Assembly (NCBI GenBank): GCA_964550025.1
Contig: CAZJYI010000042.1
Coordinates: 1-64,000 of the forward strand
DNA: 64,000 bases
Direction of reading: 5' to 3'
From: CAZJYI01 sp964550025
GTDB lineage: Bacteria > Verrucomicrobiota > Kiritimatiellia > UBA8416 > CAYOBW01
In this document: one piece after another, positions 54,082-62,760 of the stretch
Layout: each line of letters begins with the position of its first letter
Numbering within the stretch: position 1 is the first letter of the stretch
The notes under the pieces: generated by a model
Database searches by the model: none
What the model was told of the DNA's origin: nothing
Seen by the model: only the letters and a program-made list of their open reading frames with translations
Position numbers and translations under genes: made by a program

Positions 54082-54814
54082 CGTGAGGAATTGCTTTACG
54101 GTGTTCAAGCGAGAGCTCAAGTCTTACTTCGAGTCTCCGGTAGCCTACGTATTCATGGTCGTCTTCCTCGTGTTGACGGGGTTTCTGACCTTTGCCGTCA
54201 CCAGTTTCTACGAGCGGCGCGTCGCCGACCTGCAGCCGTTCTTTTTCTGGCATCCGTGGGTATACCTGCTGCTGATCCCGGCCGCGACAATGGGCTTGTG
54301 GGCGGAGGAGCGCCGCACGGGCACCATCGAGCTCCTGCTGACCATGCCGGTCACGCTGCTGCAGGCGATAATGGGGAAGTTCCTGGCGGCCTGGCTGTTC
54401 ATACTGATCGGGCTGGCAATGACGCTCCCGATCGTCTTCACGGCCGTTCACCTGGGCAACCCCGACATGGGCGTCGTGGTCAGCGGCTACGTAGGATCCA
54501 TTCTCCTTGCCGGCTCCTACGTTGCGGTTGGCATGCTGACCTCCGCGATGTCACGCAGCCAGGTGATCAGCTTCGTGCTGGCGCTGGTCATCTGCCTGCT
54601 CCTGGTCATCGCGGGATGGCCGCCGGTCACGGGGCTGTTCAAATGGGCTCCGGCCTGGCTCGTTGACGGCGTAGCTTCGTTCAGTTTCATGCCGCACTTC
54701 GAGTCGATCCAGCGCGGGGTGCTTGATATCCGCGATATCGCCTATTACGCGAGCGTCATGATCTTCATGGTGTTTGCCACGCACGTGGTTCTGGAAAACC
54801 GCAAATCGGCCTAG
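54074..54814 (+). CDS. ABC transporter permease (GldF-like)
   Basis: The 246-aa membrane protein has six predicted helices (VAYVFMVVFLVLTGFLTFAV, PWVYLLLIPAATMGLWAE, LAAWLFILIGLAMTLPIVF, YVGSILLAGSYVAVGML, VISFVLALVICLLLVIAGW, IAYYASVMIFMVFATHVVL) and the ABC-2 signature EERRTGTIELLLTMPVTLLQAIMGKF (about 84-110). It starts inside the ATPase gene (ATG 54074), so translation is coupled. Together they form an ABC-2-type exporter or envelope ATPase of the Gld/YtrE-like group; the cargo is unknown. Confidence 0.9.
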   Translation: MTSVRNCFTVFKRELKSYFESPVAYVFMVVFLVLTGFLTFAVTSFYERRVADLQPFFFWHPWVYLLLIPAATMGLWAEERRTGTIELLLTMPVTLLQAIMGKFLAAWLFILIGLAMTLPIVFTAVHLGNPDMGVVVSGYVGSILLAGSYVAVGMLTSAMSRSQVISFVLALVICLLLVIAGWPPVTGLFKWAPAWLVDGVASFSFMPHFESIQRGVLDIRDIAYYASVMIFMVFATHVVLENRKSA

Positions 54815-54859
54815 CCTGGTCACCACGGCAGATGGTCATATGTTTGTGAGGAAGCAACG

Positions 54860-56851
54860 ATGAATGATACGAACCCAGAAGCAATGATGAAGGTAAGCGG
54901 CTCGTCGGACGGGCCGTCGGAAGCGGGGACGCCCCCTGCCGCCGGAAGCCCGGCCTCCGGGAAACCGCGTTCGGACGTGTTGATGAAGCTGAGCGGCGGG
55001 ATTATCGGGCTGGTCGTCCTGCTGGTCATCATGGTCGCGGCCAACGTGATCATAGGCAGCGTTCGGCTACGCACGGATCTGACCGAGGAGGGGCTCTACA
55101 CCCTTTCGGACGGGACGCGCAACCTCCTGAAGAAGCTCGACAGGAACGTCACCCTCAAACTGTTCTTCAGCGGCAGTTCCAAGGATACGCCGGTATACCT
55201 CAAGAACTACGCGCGCCAGGTCGAAGACCTGCTGCACGAGTATCGGATGGCCGGAAAGAACATCACGATCGAGAAGCACGATCCCAAGCCGGATTCGGAC
55301 GCCGAGGAGTGGGCTCAGCGGTATGGCATTTCCGGCCAGTCGATCGGCATGTTCGGCCCGCCCGTGTATTTCGGTCTTGTTGCCGACTCGGGCGGCACGG
55401 AGGGCGTGATCCCTGCGCTGGACCCGCGCCAGGAGCAGCTTCTCGAATACAACATCACACGCCTGATTTACCGCGTGGCCAATCCTGAGAAGCCGGTGAT
55501 CGGCGTCTTGAGCAGCCTGCCCGTGATGGGCTCGCAACAGCCGCCGTTCGCCATGCCGGGACAGCCGCGCCCGCCGCAGCAGCCCGCGTGGATCGCGCTC
55601 CAGGAGCTGCGTGCCGATTTCGAGGTGCGCGAGATACCGACCTCTGCGGAGACGATTGAGGGCGACGTGGACGCACTTGTGGTCATCCATCCCAAGAACT
55701 TCTCGGACAAGCTGCTGTACGCCATCGATCAGTACGTCCTGGGCGGCGGCAAAGCGTTGGTCTGCCTCGATCCGTTCAGCACAATCGACATGCAGAACAA
55801 CATGCAGCCACAGCAATTCAGCATGCCGAACGCGTCGTCGGAGTTCGGGAAGCTGCTCGGCGCGTGGGGAGTTGGTTTCGATCCGTCCAAGGTCCTCGCG
55901 GACTCGCGCGCGGTCTCGCGCCTGCGCGGCCAGGGCAACCGTGTTGAGGAGAGCCTGGTATTCCTCTCGCTCGGGACGCAGAACATCAACAAGGACGAGA
56001 TCCTGACGTCGCAGCTCGATTCGCTGATGATGCCCTTTGCCGGTACGTTCGAAGACACGACCGACGAAGGACTGACGATGACGCCGTTGGTCGAGTCCTC
56101 CTCTACCGCCTGCCTGGTGGGCGCCATGTCGGCGCGCTTCGGAGGACAGGCGGTCCGCTCGGAGTTCAAGCCGGGCGGCACCCAGATGAATCTTGCTGTC
56201 CGCCTGACGGGAACGTTCAAGACGGCCTTCCCCGACGGGGCGCCCAAGGACGACGGCGAGGGCGACGAGGAGGAGAAAGAAGAGGTCGCCGAGGGGCGCA
56301 AGGAAGGTGAAAGCACCGTCCTGCTGGTAGGCGACACGGACCTCGTCTACGACCGTTATTGCGTGCAGGAGATGAACTTCTTCGGCATGAAGGCCCACCA
56401 GCCGCTGAATGACAATCTCAACTTCTTCGCCAACATGGTAGAGCAGATCTCGGGCAGTTCCGACCTGATCGGGATTCGCTCGCGCGGCAAGTTCAGCCGG
56501 CCGTTCACCCGTGTCGACCAGCTCGAGCAGGATGCCCGCAGCCAGTGGCAGGCCAAGGAGGACGAGCTGGTGAAGAAGCTGCAGGACACGCAGCAGCAGC
56601 TCAACAAGATGCAGTCCGAAAAGCAGGGCAACCAGAAGTACATCCTCAGCCCGAAGCAGAAGGAAGCCATCGCCAATTTCCGCAAGGAAGAAGCCAGCGT
56701 CAAGCGTGAGTTGAAAGACGTGCGCAAGAACCTGCGGCGCGGGATCGAGCGTCTCGGGGTCAAGGTCAAGGTCATCAATATTGCCCTGATGCCGGTGCTG
56801 ATCAGCCTCGTCGGCGTCTGTTACGGACTCTACCGCAGGAAGCGCAAATAG
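54860..56851 (+). CDS. GldG-like ABC-associated membrane protein
   Basis: The 663-aa protein has a Ser/Pro/Gly-rich cytoplasmic leader, a membrane helix (GGIIGLVVLLVIMVAANVIIG, about 47-67), then the GldG/ABC_transp_aux start LRTDLTEEGLYTLSDGTRNLLKKLDRNVTLKLFFS (about 72-106). The VIGVLSSLPVMG segment and YVLGGGKALVCLDPF (about 285-300) are typical. The C-terminal third is coiled coil (QWQAKEDELVKKLQDTQQQLNKMQSEKQ, about 555-585) followed by a second membrane helix (INIALMPVLISLVGVCYGLYRRK). It is the large extracytoplasmic partner of the ABC proteins. GAGGAAGC precedes the ATG. Confidence 0.88.
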   Translation: MNDTNPEAMMKVSGSSDGPSEAGTPPAAGSPASGKPRSDVLMKLSGGIIGLVVLLVIMVAANVIIGSVRLRTDLTEEGLYTLSDGTRNLLKKLDRNVTLKLFFSGSSKDTPVYLKNYARQVEDLLHEYRMAGKNITIEKHDPKPDSDAEEWAQRYGISGQSIGMFGPPVYFGLVADSGGTEGVIPALDPRQEQLLEYNITRLIYRVANPEKPVIGVLSSLPVMGSQQPPFAMPGQPRPPQQPAWIALQELRADFEVREIPTSAETIEGDVDALVVIHPKNFSDKLLYAIDQYVLGGGKALVCLDPFSTIDMQNNMQPQQFSMPNASSEFGKLLGAWGVGFDPSKVLADSRAVSRLRGQGNRVEESLVFLSLGTQNINKDEILTSQLDSLMMPFAGTFEDTTDEGLTMTPLVESSSTACLVGAMSARFGGQAVRSEFKPGGTQMNLAVRLTGTFKTAFPDGAPKDDGEGDEEEKEEVAEGRKEGESTVLLVGDTDLVYDRYCVQEMNFFGMKAHQPLNDNLNFFANMVEQISGSSDLIGIRSRGKFSRPFTRVDQLEQDARSQWQAKEDELVKKLQDTQQQLNKMQSEKQGNQKYILSPKQKEAIANFRKEEASVKRELKDVRKNLRRGIERLGVKVKVINIALMPVLISLVGVCYGLYRRKRK

Positions 56852-56881
56852 CCGACATCTGAGAACCAAGGGAGACAATCG

Positions 56882-58516
56882 ATGAAACCGAAGAACCTGA
56901 TAATCCTGGTTGTTGTGGCCGCCGTTCTCGCAGGACTGGCGGTTTTGACGAAGCGCGACAAGGGTTCCTCCACACCGGACATCCTTGGAAACACGATTCT
57001 GCCGGACCTGCCCGTCAACGACGTCGCAAAGGTCGTGGTGCAGACCGAGGGCGCAACCGCCACGGTCGAGCGCGTCAAAGGCACATGGGTCGCCACCAGC
57101 AAGCATGGCTATCCCGCCGACTTCGGCAAGGTACGCGATGGCCTGATGAAGCTGTCGGAACTGAAGATCGGGCAGGTCGCCCGACTCAACTCCGAGCAGT
57201 GCGACGCTCTCAAGCTGCACCCCCCGGGGGAAGAGAACGGGGGCACGCTGCTCTCGTTGTACGACGCGTCGGGCAAGGAACTGGCATCGCTGCTGCTGGG
57301 AGAGACGCACGAGCGTAAGCCGCAGGGCGGCGCGGGTCCCATGGGGCCCATGGGCGGCTATCCGGATGGTCGTTTCGTGTCGACCGACAACGGCAAGACG
57401 GTCTACCTGGTGGACGAGACGCTCAGCGATCTCAGCAGCACGACCAAGGACTGGCTGGAGACCGACCTGCTGAACGTCTCCGGTAGCGATGTGATGGAAG
57501 TCTCCATCACGGGGCCGGAGCGCCCCCCCGTCAAGCTGAAGCGTCCCGAAAAGGGCAAGACTATGGAGCTCGAGGGGCTGGCCGAAAACGAGGAACTGAA
57601 GACATCGAAGATGTACAGCATCGAATCGGCCATCAGCTACCTGAGGCTTGCCGATCTGGCCGATCCCGCACTGTCCGACGAGCAGCTCGGTCTCGACAAG
57701 CCGGTCGTTTTCCAGGCCGCGACCGTCAAGGACGAGATATACTCTGTTTCGATCGGCGGCAGCCCGGAATCCTCCAGCGACCGCTACGTCCGCATCGCCT
57801 GCGCCATGAAGCCGTCGGAGCCTGAGCCTGAGAAGGCCGTGGAGACGGAAGGTCAGACCGACGAGGAGAAGAAGGCGGCCGAGGAAAAGGCCAAGGAAGA
57901 GGCGGAGAAGAAGGCCAAGGAGCGCAAAGAGACGGAGGACAAGGTCAAGGAGCTCAACGACAAGCTCGCCAGGTGGACCTTTGTCATCGAGTCCTACAAA
58001 GCCGAGTCCATGCTGACCAAGCGGGCGGACCTCGTCGAAGAGAAGGAAGAGGAGAAGGCGGACGAGGACGAGAAAGCCGAGTCCCCCAAGCCCGCCGAAC
58101 CTGAGGCGAAGGCACCCGAGCCCGCGCCTGCGAAGCCGGCAGAGGTACAGAAAGACGAGCCGGCCGAGAAGGCACCGGCGGAGCCCGCGACCAAGCCGGC
58201 GCAGGAGGAGCCCGAGGTGCCGCCGGTGAAACCTGCTGAGATGAAGAAGGTGGAAGAAGCAGTGAAGCCGGCCGAAGAAGCACCGGCAGCGCGCCCGGCC
58301 AAACCGGAGGAGGCGAAGAAGGCCGAACCGGCCGAGAAGGCACCGGCGCCTGCGCCCGCTAAGCCGGCCGAGAAGAAGGCTCCCGAAACCGTCGCGAAAC
58401 CGGCCAAACCGGCCCCTGCCAAGGCCGCTCCGGCGACCCCGCCGAAGGCGACTGAACCACCTGAGCGGGAAGCAAAGGCCGCGACACCGGCCAAGCCGCA
58501 GCCAAAGACGGAGTAG
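56882..58516 (+). CDS. DUF4340-containing protein with long Lys/Glu/Pro/Ala tail
   Basis: The 544-aa product has an N-terminal membrane helix (NLIILVVVAAVLAGLAVL), then the DUF4340 pattern (VNDVAKVVVQTEGATATVERVKGTWVA, LMKLSELKIGQVARLNSEQCDALKL, WLETDLLNVSGSDVMEVSITG). DUF4340 proteins accompany GldG-like genes, as here, 30 bases downstream. From about residue 318 the sequence turns into low-complexity Lys/Glu/Ala, broken by one ordered patch (LARWTFVIESYKAESMLTKRADLV, about 362-386). The last about 150 residues are almost entirely Lys, Pro, Ala and Glu in EKAPA/PAKPAE phrases. Such a tail could span the periplasm or bind peptidoglycan; this is inference. Confidence 0.82.
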   Translation: MKPKNLIILVVVAAVLAGLAVLTKRDKGSSTPDILGNTILPDLPVNDVAKVVVQTEGATATVERVKGTWVATSKHGYPADFGKVRDGLMKLSELKIGQVARLNSEQCDALKLHPPGEENGGTLLSLYDASGKELASLLLGETHERKPQGGAGPMGPMGGYPDGRFVSTDNGKTVYLVDETLSDLSSTTKDWLETDLLNVSGSDVMEVSITGPERPPVKLKRPEKGKTMELEGLAENEELKTSKMYSIESAISYLRLADLADPALSDEQLGLDKPVVFQAATVKDEIYSVSIGGSPESSSDRYVRIACAMKPSEPEPEKAVETEGQTDEEKKAAEEKAKEEAEKKAKERKETEDKVKELNDKLARWTFVIESYKAESMLTKRADLVEEKEEEKADEDEKAESPKPAEPEAKAPEPAPAKPAEVQKDEPAEKAPAEPATKPAQEEPEVPPVKPAEMKKVEEAVKPAEEAPAARPAKPEEAKKAEPAEKAPAPAPAKPAEKKAPETVAKPAKPAPAKAAPATPPKATEPPEREAKAATPAKPQPKTE

Positions 58517-58558
58517 GCGCCAGACCGGCAGGTCTTCTGCGTCGGCTTACGGCGCGCG

Positions 58559-58594
58559 GCAGGATCCCGAGCCCTCAACAGCTCGGGATTCTGC
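58559..58594 (+). terminator. Strong hairpin after the DUF4340 gene
   Basis: GCAGGATCCCGAGC (58559-58572) pairs with GCTCGGGATTCTGC (58581-58594), a 14-bp stem with one G-U pair and an 8-base loop. No long T-tract follows, so termination may be partial. It separates the Gld-like genes from the MoxR/Bat genes. Confidence 0.6.
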
Positions 58595-58735
58595 GTTGTG
58601 GGGAGAATGCCGCATCTTCGCGCCATCGGGAGCGTGACGACGGGGGGACGAAGCCGTTACATTCAGTGAGTTAAGCCTGTAGTAGCTAATGACATACGAC
58701 CGAGAAACGTTCTTTCAGATGAGGGAGAATAGCGT

Positions 58736-59722
58736 ATGAGCCCGGACATTTCCGCAACGACGAACCTGATCGGCGAGCAAGGCAAGGTCATCGAGAAGCT
58801 CCGCACCGAGGTGAACAAGGTTCTCGTAGGCCAGGAGAAGCTCCTGGACCGGATGCTGATCGCCCTGGTCACGGGCGGCCACATTCTGCTCGAAGGCGTG
58901 CCCGGCCTGGCCAAGACCACGGCCGTCAAGTCACTGGCGCAGGCGCTGGGGCTCAAGTTTCAGAGGATTTCTTTCACGCCCGATCTGCTTCCTGCCGACG
59001 TGATCGGCACCATGATCTACAACCCCAAGGACGGCACGTTCTCGCCCAAGCAGGGACCGGTCTTCACCAATCTGCTGCTGGCCGACGAAATCAACCGCGC
59101 GCCGGCCAAGGTGCAGTCGGCCCTTCTTGAATCCATGCAGGAACACCAGGTGACGATCGGCGACAACACCTATCCCCTCCCCGACCCGTTCCTGGTGATG
59201 GCAACGCAGAACCCGATCGAGCAGGAGGGAACATATCCTCTGCCCGAGGCGCAGATCGACAGGTTCATGCTCAAGTGCAAGATCGTGCACCCATCGATGG
59301 AGGACGAGCGGCGCATCATGAACCGCTTCACGCGCAGGCAGGAGATCGAGCTGGAACCCGTGATGTCGATCGAAGAGGTCTTTGCCATGCGCGGCGTCCT
59401 GGACCAGGTCTATTGCGACGAGAAGGTGGGCGACTACATCCTCAACCTGGTGTTTGCCACACGCAAGCCTGAAGACTACGGGCTCCAGATTGGGCACCAG
59501 ATTGAATACGGCGCCTCGCCCAGGGCAACGCTGTACCTGAACATGGCTTCCCGGGCAAACGCCATGCTGAACGGCAGGGCGTACGCCACCCCCCAGGACG
59601 TGAAGGAGGTCGCCTACGACGTGATGCGTCACCGTATCATCATAACGTACGAGGCGGAAGCGGAGGAGGTCACCAGCGAAGACATCATTGCCAGGATTCT
59701 CGACACCGTGCCGGTGCCCTGA
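58736..59722 (+). CDS. MoxR-type AAA ATPase
   Basis: The 328-aa protein has Walker A LLEGVPGLAKTTAVK (residues 51-65), RISFTPDLLPADVIGT (about 77-92), Walker B NLLLADEINRAPAKVQSALLESMQE (about 111-135), sensor 1 FLVMATQNPIEQEGTYPLPEAQIDRF and a C-terminal lid domain. MoxR ATPases act as chaperone-like partners of von Willebrand factor A (vWA) proteins, and the next genes encode exactly such proteins. AGGGAGAA precedes ATG 58736. The gap to the DUF58 gene contains a short heptad array. Confidence 0.95.
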   Translation: MSPDISATTNLIGEQGKVIEKLRTEVNKVLVGQEKLLDRMLIALVTGGHILLEGVPGLAKTTAVKSLAQALGLKFQRISFTPDLLPADVIGTMIYNPKDGTFSPKQGPVFTNLLLADEINRAPAKVQSALLESMQEHQVTIGDNTYPLPDPFLVMATQNPIEQEGTYPLPEAQIDRFMLKCKIVHPSMEDERRIMNRFTRRQEIELEPVMSIEEVFAMRGVLDQVYCDEKVGDYILNLVFATRKPEDYGLQIGHQIEYGASPRATLYLNMASRANAMLNGRAYATPQDVKEVAYDVMRHRIIITYEAEAEEVTSEDIIARILDTVPVP

Positions 59723-59748
59723 GGAGGGCGGCAACGCCGCTTCCGCCG

Positions 59749-59780
59749 GTTTGAGATTTGAGATCTGAAATCTGAGATTG
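59749..59780. repeat. Short heptad array between moxR-type and DUF58 genes
   Basis: GTTTGAG, ATTTGAG, ATCTGAA and ATCTGAG follow in 7-bp phase, the same units as the right half of 39551-39767. The array fills the space where the DUF58 ribosome site would lie; no Shine-Dalgarno sequence is seen before ATG 59791. Confidence 0.62.
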
Positions 59781-59790
59781 TCTCATCACC

Positions 59791-60678
59791 ATGGCCATCG
59801 ACACCAGAGAGTTGATGAAGCAGGTCGGCAAGATCCGGATGATAACCAACCGCCTTGTCGACGAACACCTGTCGGGCGAATACCACTCGGTGTTCAAAGG
59901 CCAGGGCATCGAGTTTGACGAGGTCCGCGAGTACAGTCTCGGGGACGACGTGCGCGCCATCGACTGGAACGTCACAGCGCGCATGGGGCATCCGTACGTC
60001 AAGCGCTTTGCGGAAGAGCGGGAGCTCACCGTCATCTTCCTCGTCGACGTCTCGGGCTCCCTGCGTTTCGGCTCGCTGGGCCGTCCCAAGGCGGAGGTCG
60101 CGGCGGAAATCACTTGCCTGCTCGCGCTTTCCGCCATCAAGAACCAGGACAAGGTCGGGATGGTCCTGTTCAGCGACCGCATTGTAAAGTCCATCCCCCC
60201 CCGCAAGGGACGCACGGCGGCAATGCGGCTCGTGCGGGAAGTGCTGGCGGCGGAAGAGACACGGCACGGCACGGACATCGCTTCTGCACTCCGTTTCCTC
60301 AACAACGTGCAAAAACGCAAGGCGGTCGTCTTTCTGATCTCTGATTTCATGGACCGCGACTACTCGCAGGAATTGCGTGTCACGGCCAGGAAGCACGACG
60401 TGATTTGCTGCCCGATCTCGGACCCTCGAGAGGCCACGCTGGTCAACGTGGGACTGATCGAGGTCCAGGATCCGGAGACGGGGGACCTGATGCTGCTGGA
60501 TACGGGCTCGACGGGCCTGCGCCGTGAGTTTGAGTGCCGTGCGAGGCAGGAACGGCAGGAGCTCGTGGAGATGCTGCGAAAGAACAAGGTGGACACGATC
60601 CACCTATCCACGGATCGTCCCCTGGTAGACGAAGTCAGACGCCTGTTCCGCCAACGCCAGATCCGCGCGGGGCGCTAA
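59791..60678 (+). CDS. DUF58 vWA-like protein
   Basis: The 295-aa protein shows the DUF58 signature GQGIEFDEVREYSLGDDVRAIDWNVTARMGHPYVKRFAEERELTV (about 36-80), followed by a vWA MIDAS motif FLVDVSGS (Asp86) and a VVFLISDFMDRDY strand (about 178-190). It is the usual partner between moxR and bat genes and probably carries out metal-dependent protein contacts at the membrane. The start at 59791 is supported by the family N-terminus (MAIDTRELMKQVGKIRM) rather than by a ribosome site. Its stop overlaps a possible ATG of the next gene (60678). Confidence 0.93.
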   Translation: MAIDTRELMKQVGKIRMITNRLVDEHLSGEYHSVFKGQGIEFDEVREYSLGDDVRAIDWNVTARMGHPYVKRFAEERELTVIFLVDVSGSLRFGSLGRPKAEVAAEITCLLALSAIKNQDKVGMVLFSDRIVKSIPPRKGRTAAMRLVREVLAAEETRHGTDIASALRFLNNVQKRKAVVFLISDFMDRDYSQELRVTARKHDVICCPISDPREATLVNVGLIEVQDPETGDLMLLDTGSTGLRREFECRARQERQELVEMLRKNKVDTIHLSTDRPLVDEVRRLFRQRQIRAGR

Positions 60679-60695
60679 TGAACGGAGACGCCGGG

Positions 60696-61709
60696 ATGCG
60701 TGCAAACCTCTTTGCCCTGATCCTCCTTGCAGGCCTGGGAGTGCCGCTGTCGGGTTGCCGAGAGCAACCGTCGGCGGACAGTCCTGAGCGGGAGCCCCTC
60801 GTAGAGGACATGTCCTGGGGGCAGGTGGAGTTTGTCATCACGGCCGATCCCCCCGTTGTCGAGTACGACAAAGACATCCTGATGACCCTGCGCATGGTGA
60901 CACCGGCACACATCGAGGCTGCCTTCCCTTTCGTAGCCGACCGCCTCGAGGGTTTCGTGCTCAACGGCAGCTTCGACAGCGACCCCGTAACGGTAGCCGG
61001 CAAGACGACGCGAGAACAGCACGTACGCCTGACCCCTCGCCTTGCGCAGGAATACCGCATCGCGCCGATGGCGGTCACGTACAAGGATCGCAGTACGCAG
61101 CCGCCTCACGAAGGCTGGTTCGCCACCCGGGCCATCGTTTTCGAAGCGGATCAGCCAAAGGAAACCGCCGAGGAGGACATCAAGGCAAACCTTGACGCGG
61201 TATGGATTCACCCGTCACCGGGCACTATCGTGATGTATGTTCTCCTCGGGGCCCTGGGCGTAGCTGCAATCTTCGGCATCGCTCAACTTGCCCGCCGGGC
61301 ACGCCGCGCCGTACAACTCAGACGGATGTCCCCGCGTGAGCGCGCATTGACCGAACTGAAGGAGCTCCTGTCGGCTGGTCTGATTGAGAGCAACCAAGCC
61401 AAGGAGTTCTACGTCAGGCTGACAATGATCGTCCGTCAGTACATCGAACGGCAGCACTCGGTTCGCGCACCTGAGCAGACAACGGAGGAGTTCCTTGCCG
61501 CGGTCACCGAGGATCGGCGCTTCGGGCACGACGTCGTCCTGCGTCTGAAGGAGTTCCTGGAAGCTGCCGACCTGGTGAAATTCGCGGCGTACTTGCCCGA
61601 CTCGGACGCGATTGAGAAATCGACCGGGACGGCCAGGAACTACATCGAGGAGGATTCGGCGGCCGCCCAGGCGCACAGCGGTGCGCAGCCCGGGAAAGGA
61701 GGCGTATAG
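60696..61709 (+). CDS. BatD/DUF4381-like lipoprotein
   Basis: The 337-aa product begins with a lipoprotein signal (MRANLFALILLAGLGVPLSGC, lipobox LSGC). An extracytoplasmic beta-rich domain (about 40-170: VEFVITADPPVVEYDKDILMTLRM...) of the oxygen-tolerance BatD type follows, then a membrane helix (TIVMYVLLGALGVAAIFGIAQLA, about 178-200) and a cytoplasmic helical domain (ALTELKELLSAGLIESNQAKEFYVRLTMIVRQYIERQ) as in DUF4381 proteins. ATG 60696 is preferred because GGAGA lies at 60683-60687; ATG 60678, overlapping the DUF58 stop, is an alternative adding six residues. It stands between DUF58 and BatA, as in other Bat clusters. Confidence 0.78.
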   Translation: MRANLFALILLAGLGVPLSGCREQPSADSPEREPLVEDMSWGQVEFVITADPPVVEYDKDILMTLRMVTPAHIEAAFPFVADRLEGFVLNGSFDSDPVTVAGKTTREQHVRLTPRLAQEYRIAPMAVTYKDRSTQPPHEGWFATRAIVFEADQPKETAEEDIKANLDAVWIHPSPGTIVMYVLLGALGVAAIFGIAQLARRARRAVQLRRMSPRERALTELKELLSAGLIESNQAKEFYVRLTMIVRQYIERQHSVRAPEQTTEEFLAAVTEDRRFGHDVVLRLKEFLEAADLVKFAAYLPDSDAIEKSTGTARNYIEEDSAAAQAHSGAQPGKGGV

Positions 61710-61711
61710 CC

Positions 61712-62743
61712 GTGTTCCGCTTTGCCTCGCCCCTTGCTTTCCTGTTGCTGATCCCGACCGGTCTCGGGGCCTGGTTCGTGTACCGGCGCCGGGTACGGGA
61801 GGGGCTGCTCTTCTCCGCCCTGTTCCGCGTACCATCTGCGAAGAAGACGTGGCGAACGGTCGCTTCGCTCCTGTTGCCGGTTCTCTACCTGCTCGGGCTC
61901 GCCTGCTGCGTCTTCGCCCTGGCCCGCCCCCAGACGGTGTTTTCCCGCTCAGCACGCAATGCCGACGTGATTGCCATCATGATGGCGGTTGACGTCTCCG
62001 GTTCCATGGAAGCCCTCGATTTCACGGAAGGAAACGTCACGCTTTCCAACTACCGCACGCGCCTCGACGTCGTGAAGGAGACTTTCGCCGACTTCATTGC
62101 CATGCGTCCCGACGATCTTGCCGGACTTGTCACGTTCGGCGGGTTCGCATCGACGCGCAGCCCACTCACGACGGACCACAACGCGCTGCTCCACATCCTG
62201 GAAGGCGTCGAGATCCCCGACCGGGCATCCGCAAGCGAAGAGGAGTTCGCCACGGCCATCGGGGACGGCCTTGCCACGGCATGCGCGCGCCTGGAGAAAG
62301 CAGAGCCCGAGTCGAAGATCGTGGTGCTTCTCAGCGATGGGGCATCCAACGCCGGCATCATTGAGCCCTCCGAAGCGGCGGCGGCGGCCAAGAAGCTGGG
62401 GATCAAGGTCTACACCATCGGCGTTGTTTCCCGCGGCGGACACGCGATGATGCTGGTACGCGACAACTTCGGCCGCAAGCGCATCATGAACGCCCGGCTG
62501 GACATGGATGAGCGTACACTCAAGCAGATTGCGGAGACTACGGGTGGGAAGCACTTCAACGTGAAGGACCCCGACGGCCTGGAGGAGGCGCTTGCGGATA
62601 TCGACGAGCTCGAAAAGACCGAAGTCGAGCGCGAGATGTATCACCAGTACAACGAGCTTTTCGCCTGGGGCCTGCTACCGGGAATGGTCCTCGTCCTTCT
62701 CGGCACAGGGTTGAACATGATGGTGGCAAAACGAATCGTATGA
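61712..62743 (+). CDS. batA: BatA-like vWA membrane protein
   Basis: The 343-aa protein has an N-terminal helix pair (FASPLAFLLLIPTGLGAWFVY; SLLLPVLYLLGLACCVFALARPQ), a vWA domain with MIDAS MAVDVSGSM (Asp94 region), TFGGFASTRSPLTTDH and VVLLSDGASNAG, and a C-terminal helix (LFAWGLLPGMVLVLLGTGLNM). BatA and BatB pair as membrane-anchored vWA proteins downstream of MoxR. A GTG start at 61712 is chosen because AAAGGAGG lies at 61696-61703 and the first residues MFRFASPLAF match the family. Two bases separate it from the preceding stop. Confidence 0.92.
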   Translation: MFRFASPLAFLLLIPTGLGAWFVYRRRVREGLLFSALFRVPSAKKTWRTVASLLLPVLYLLGLACCVFALARPQTVFSRSARNADVIAIMMAVDVSGSMEALDFTEGNVTLSNYRTRLDVVKETFADFIAMRPDDLAGLVTFGGFASTRSPLTTDHNALLHILEGVEIPDRASASEEEFATAIGDGLATACARLEKAEPESKIVVLLSDGASNAGIIEPSEAAAAAKKLGIKVYTIGVVSRGGHAMMLVRDNFGRKRIMNARLDMDERTLKQIAETTGGKHFNVKDPDGLEEALADIDELEKTEVEREMYHQYNELFAWGLLPGMVLVLLGTGLNMMVAKRIV

Positions 62744-62760
62744 TGGAGCGGCACTGAGAG

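Noticed and set aside
55067..57310. Minus-strand open frame of about 747 codons
   Set aside because: It is antisense to the GldG-like and DUF4340 genes and spans their gap; no domain pattern or ribosome site.
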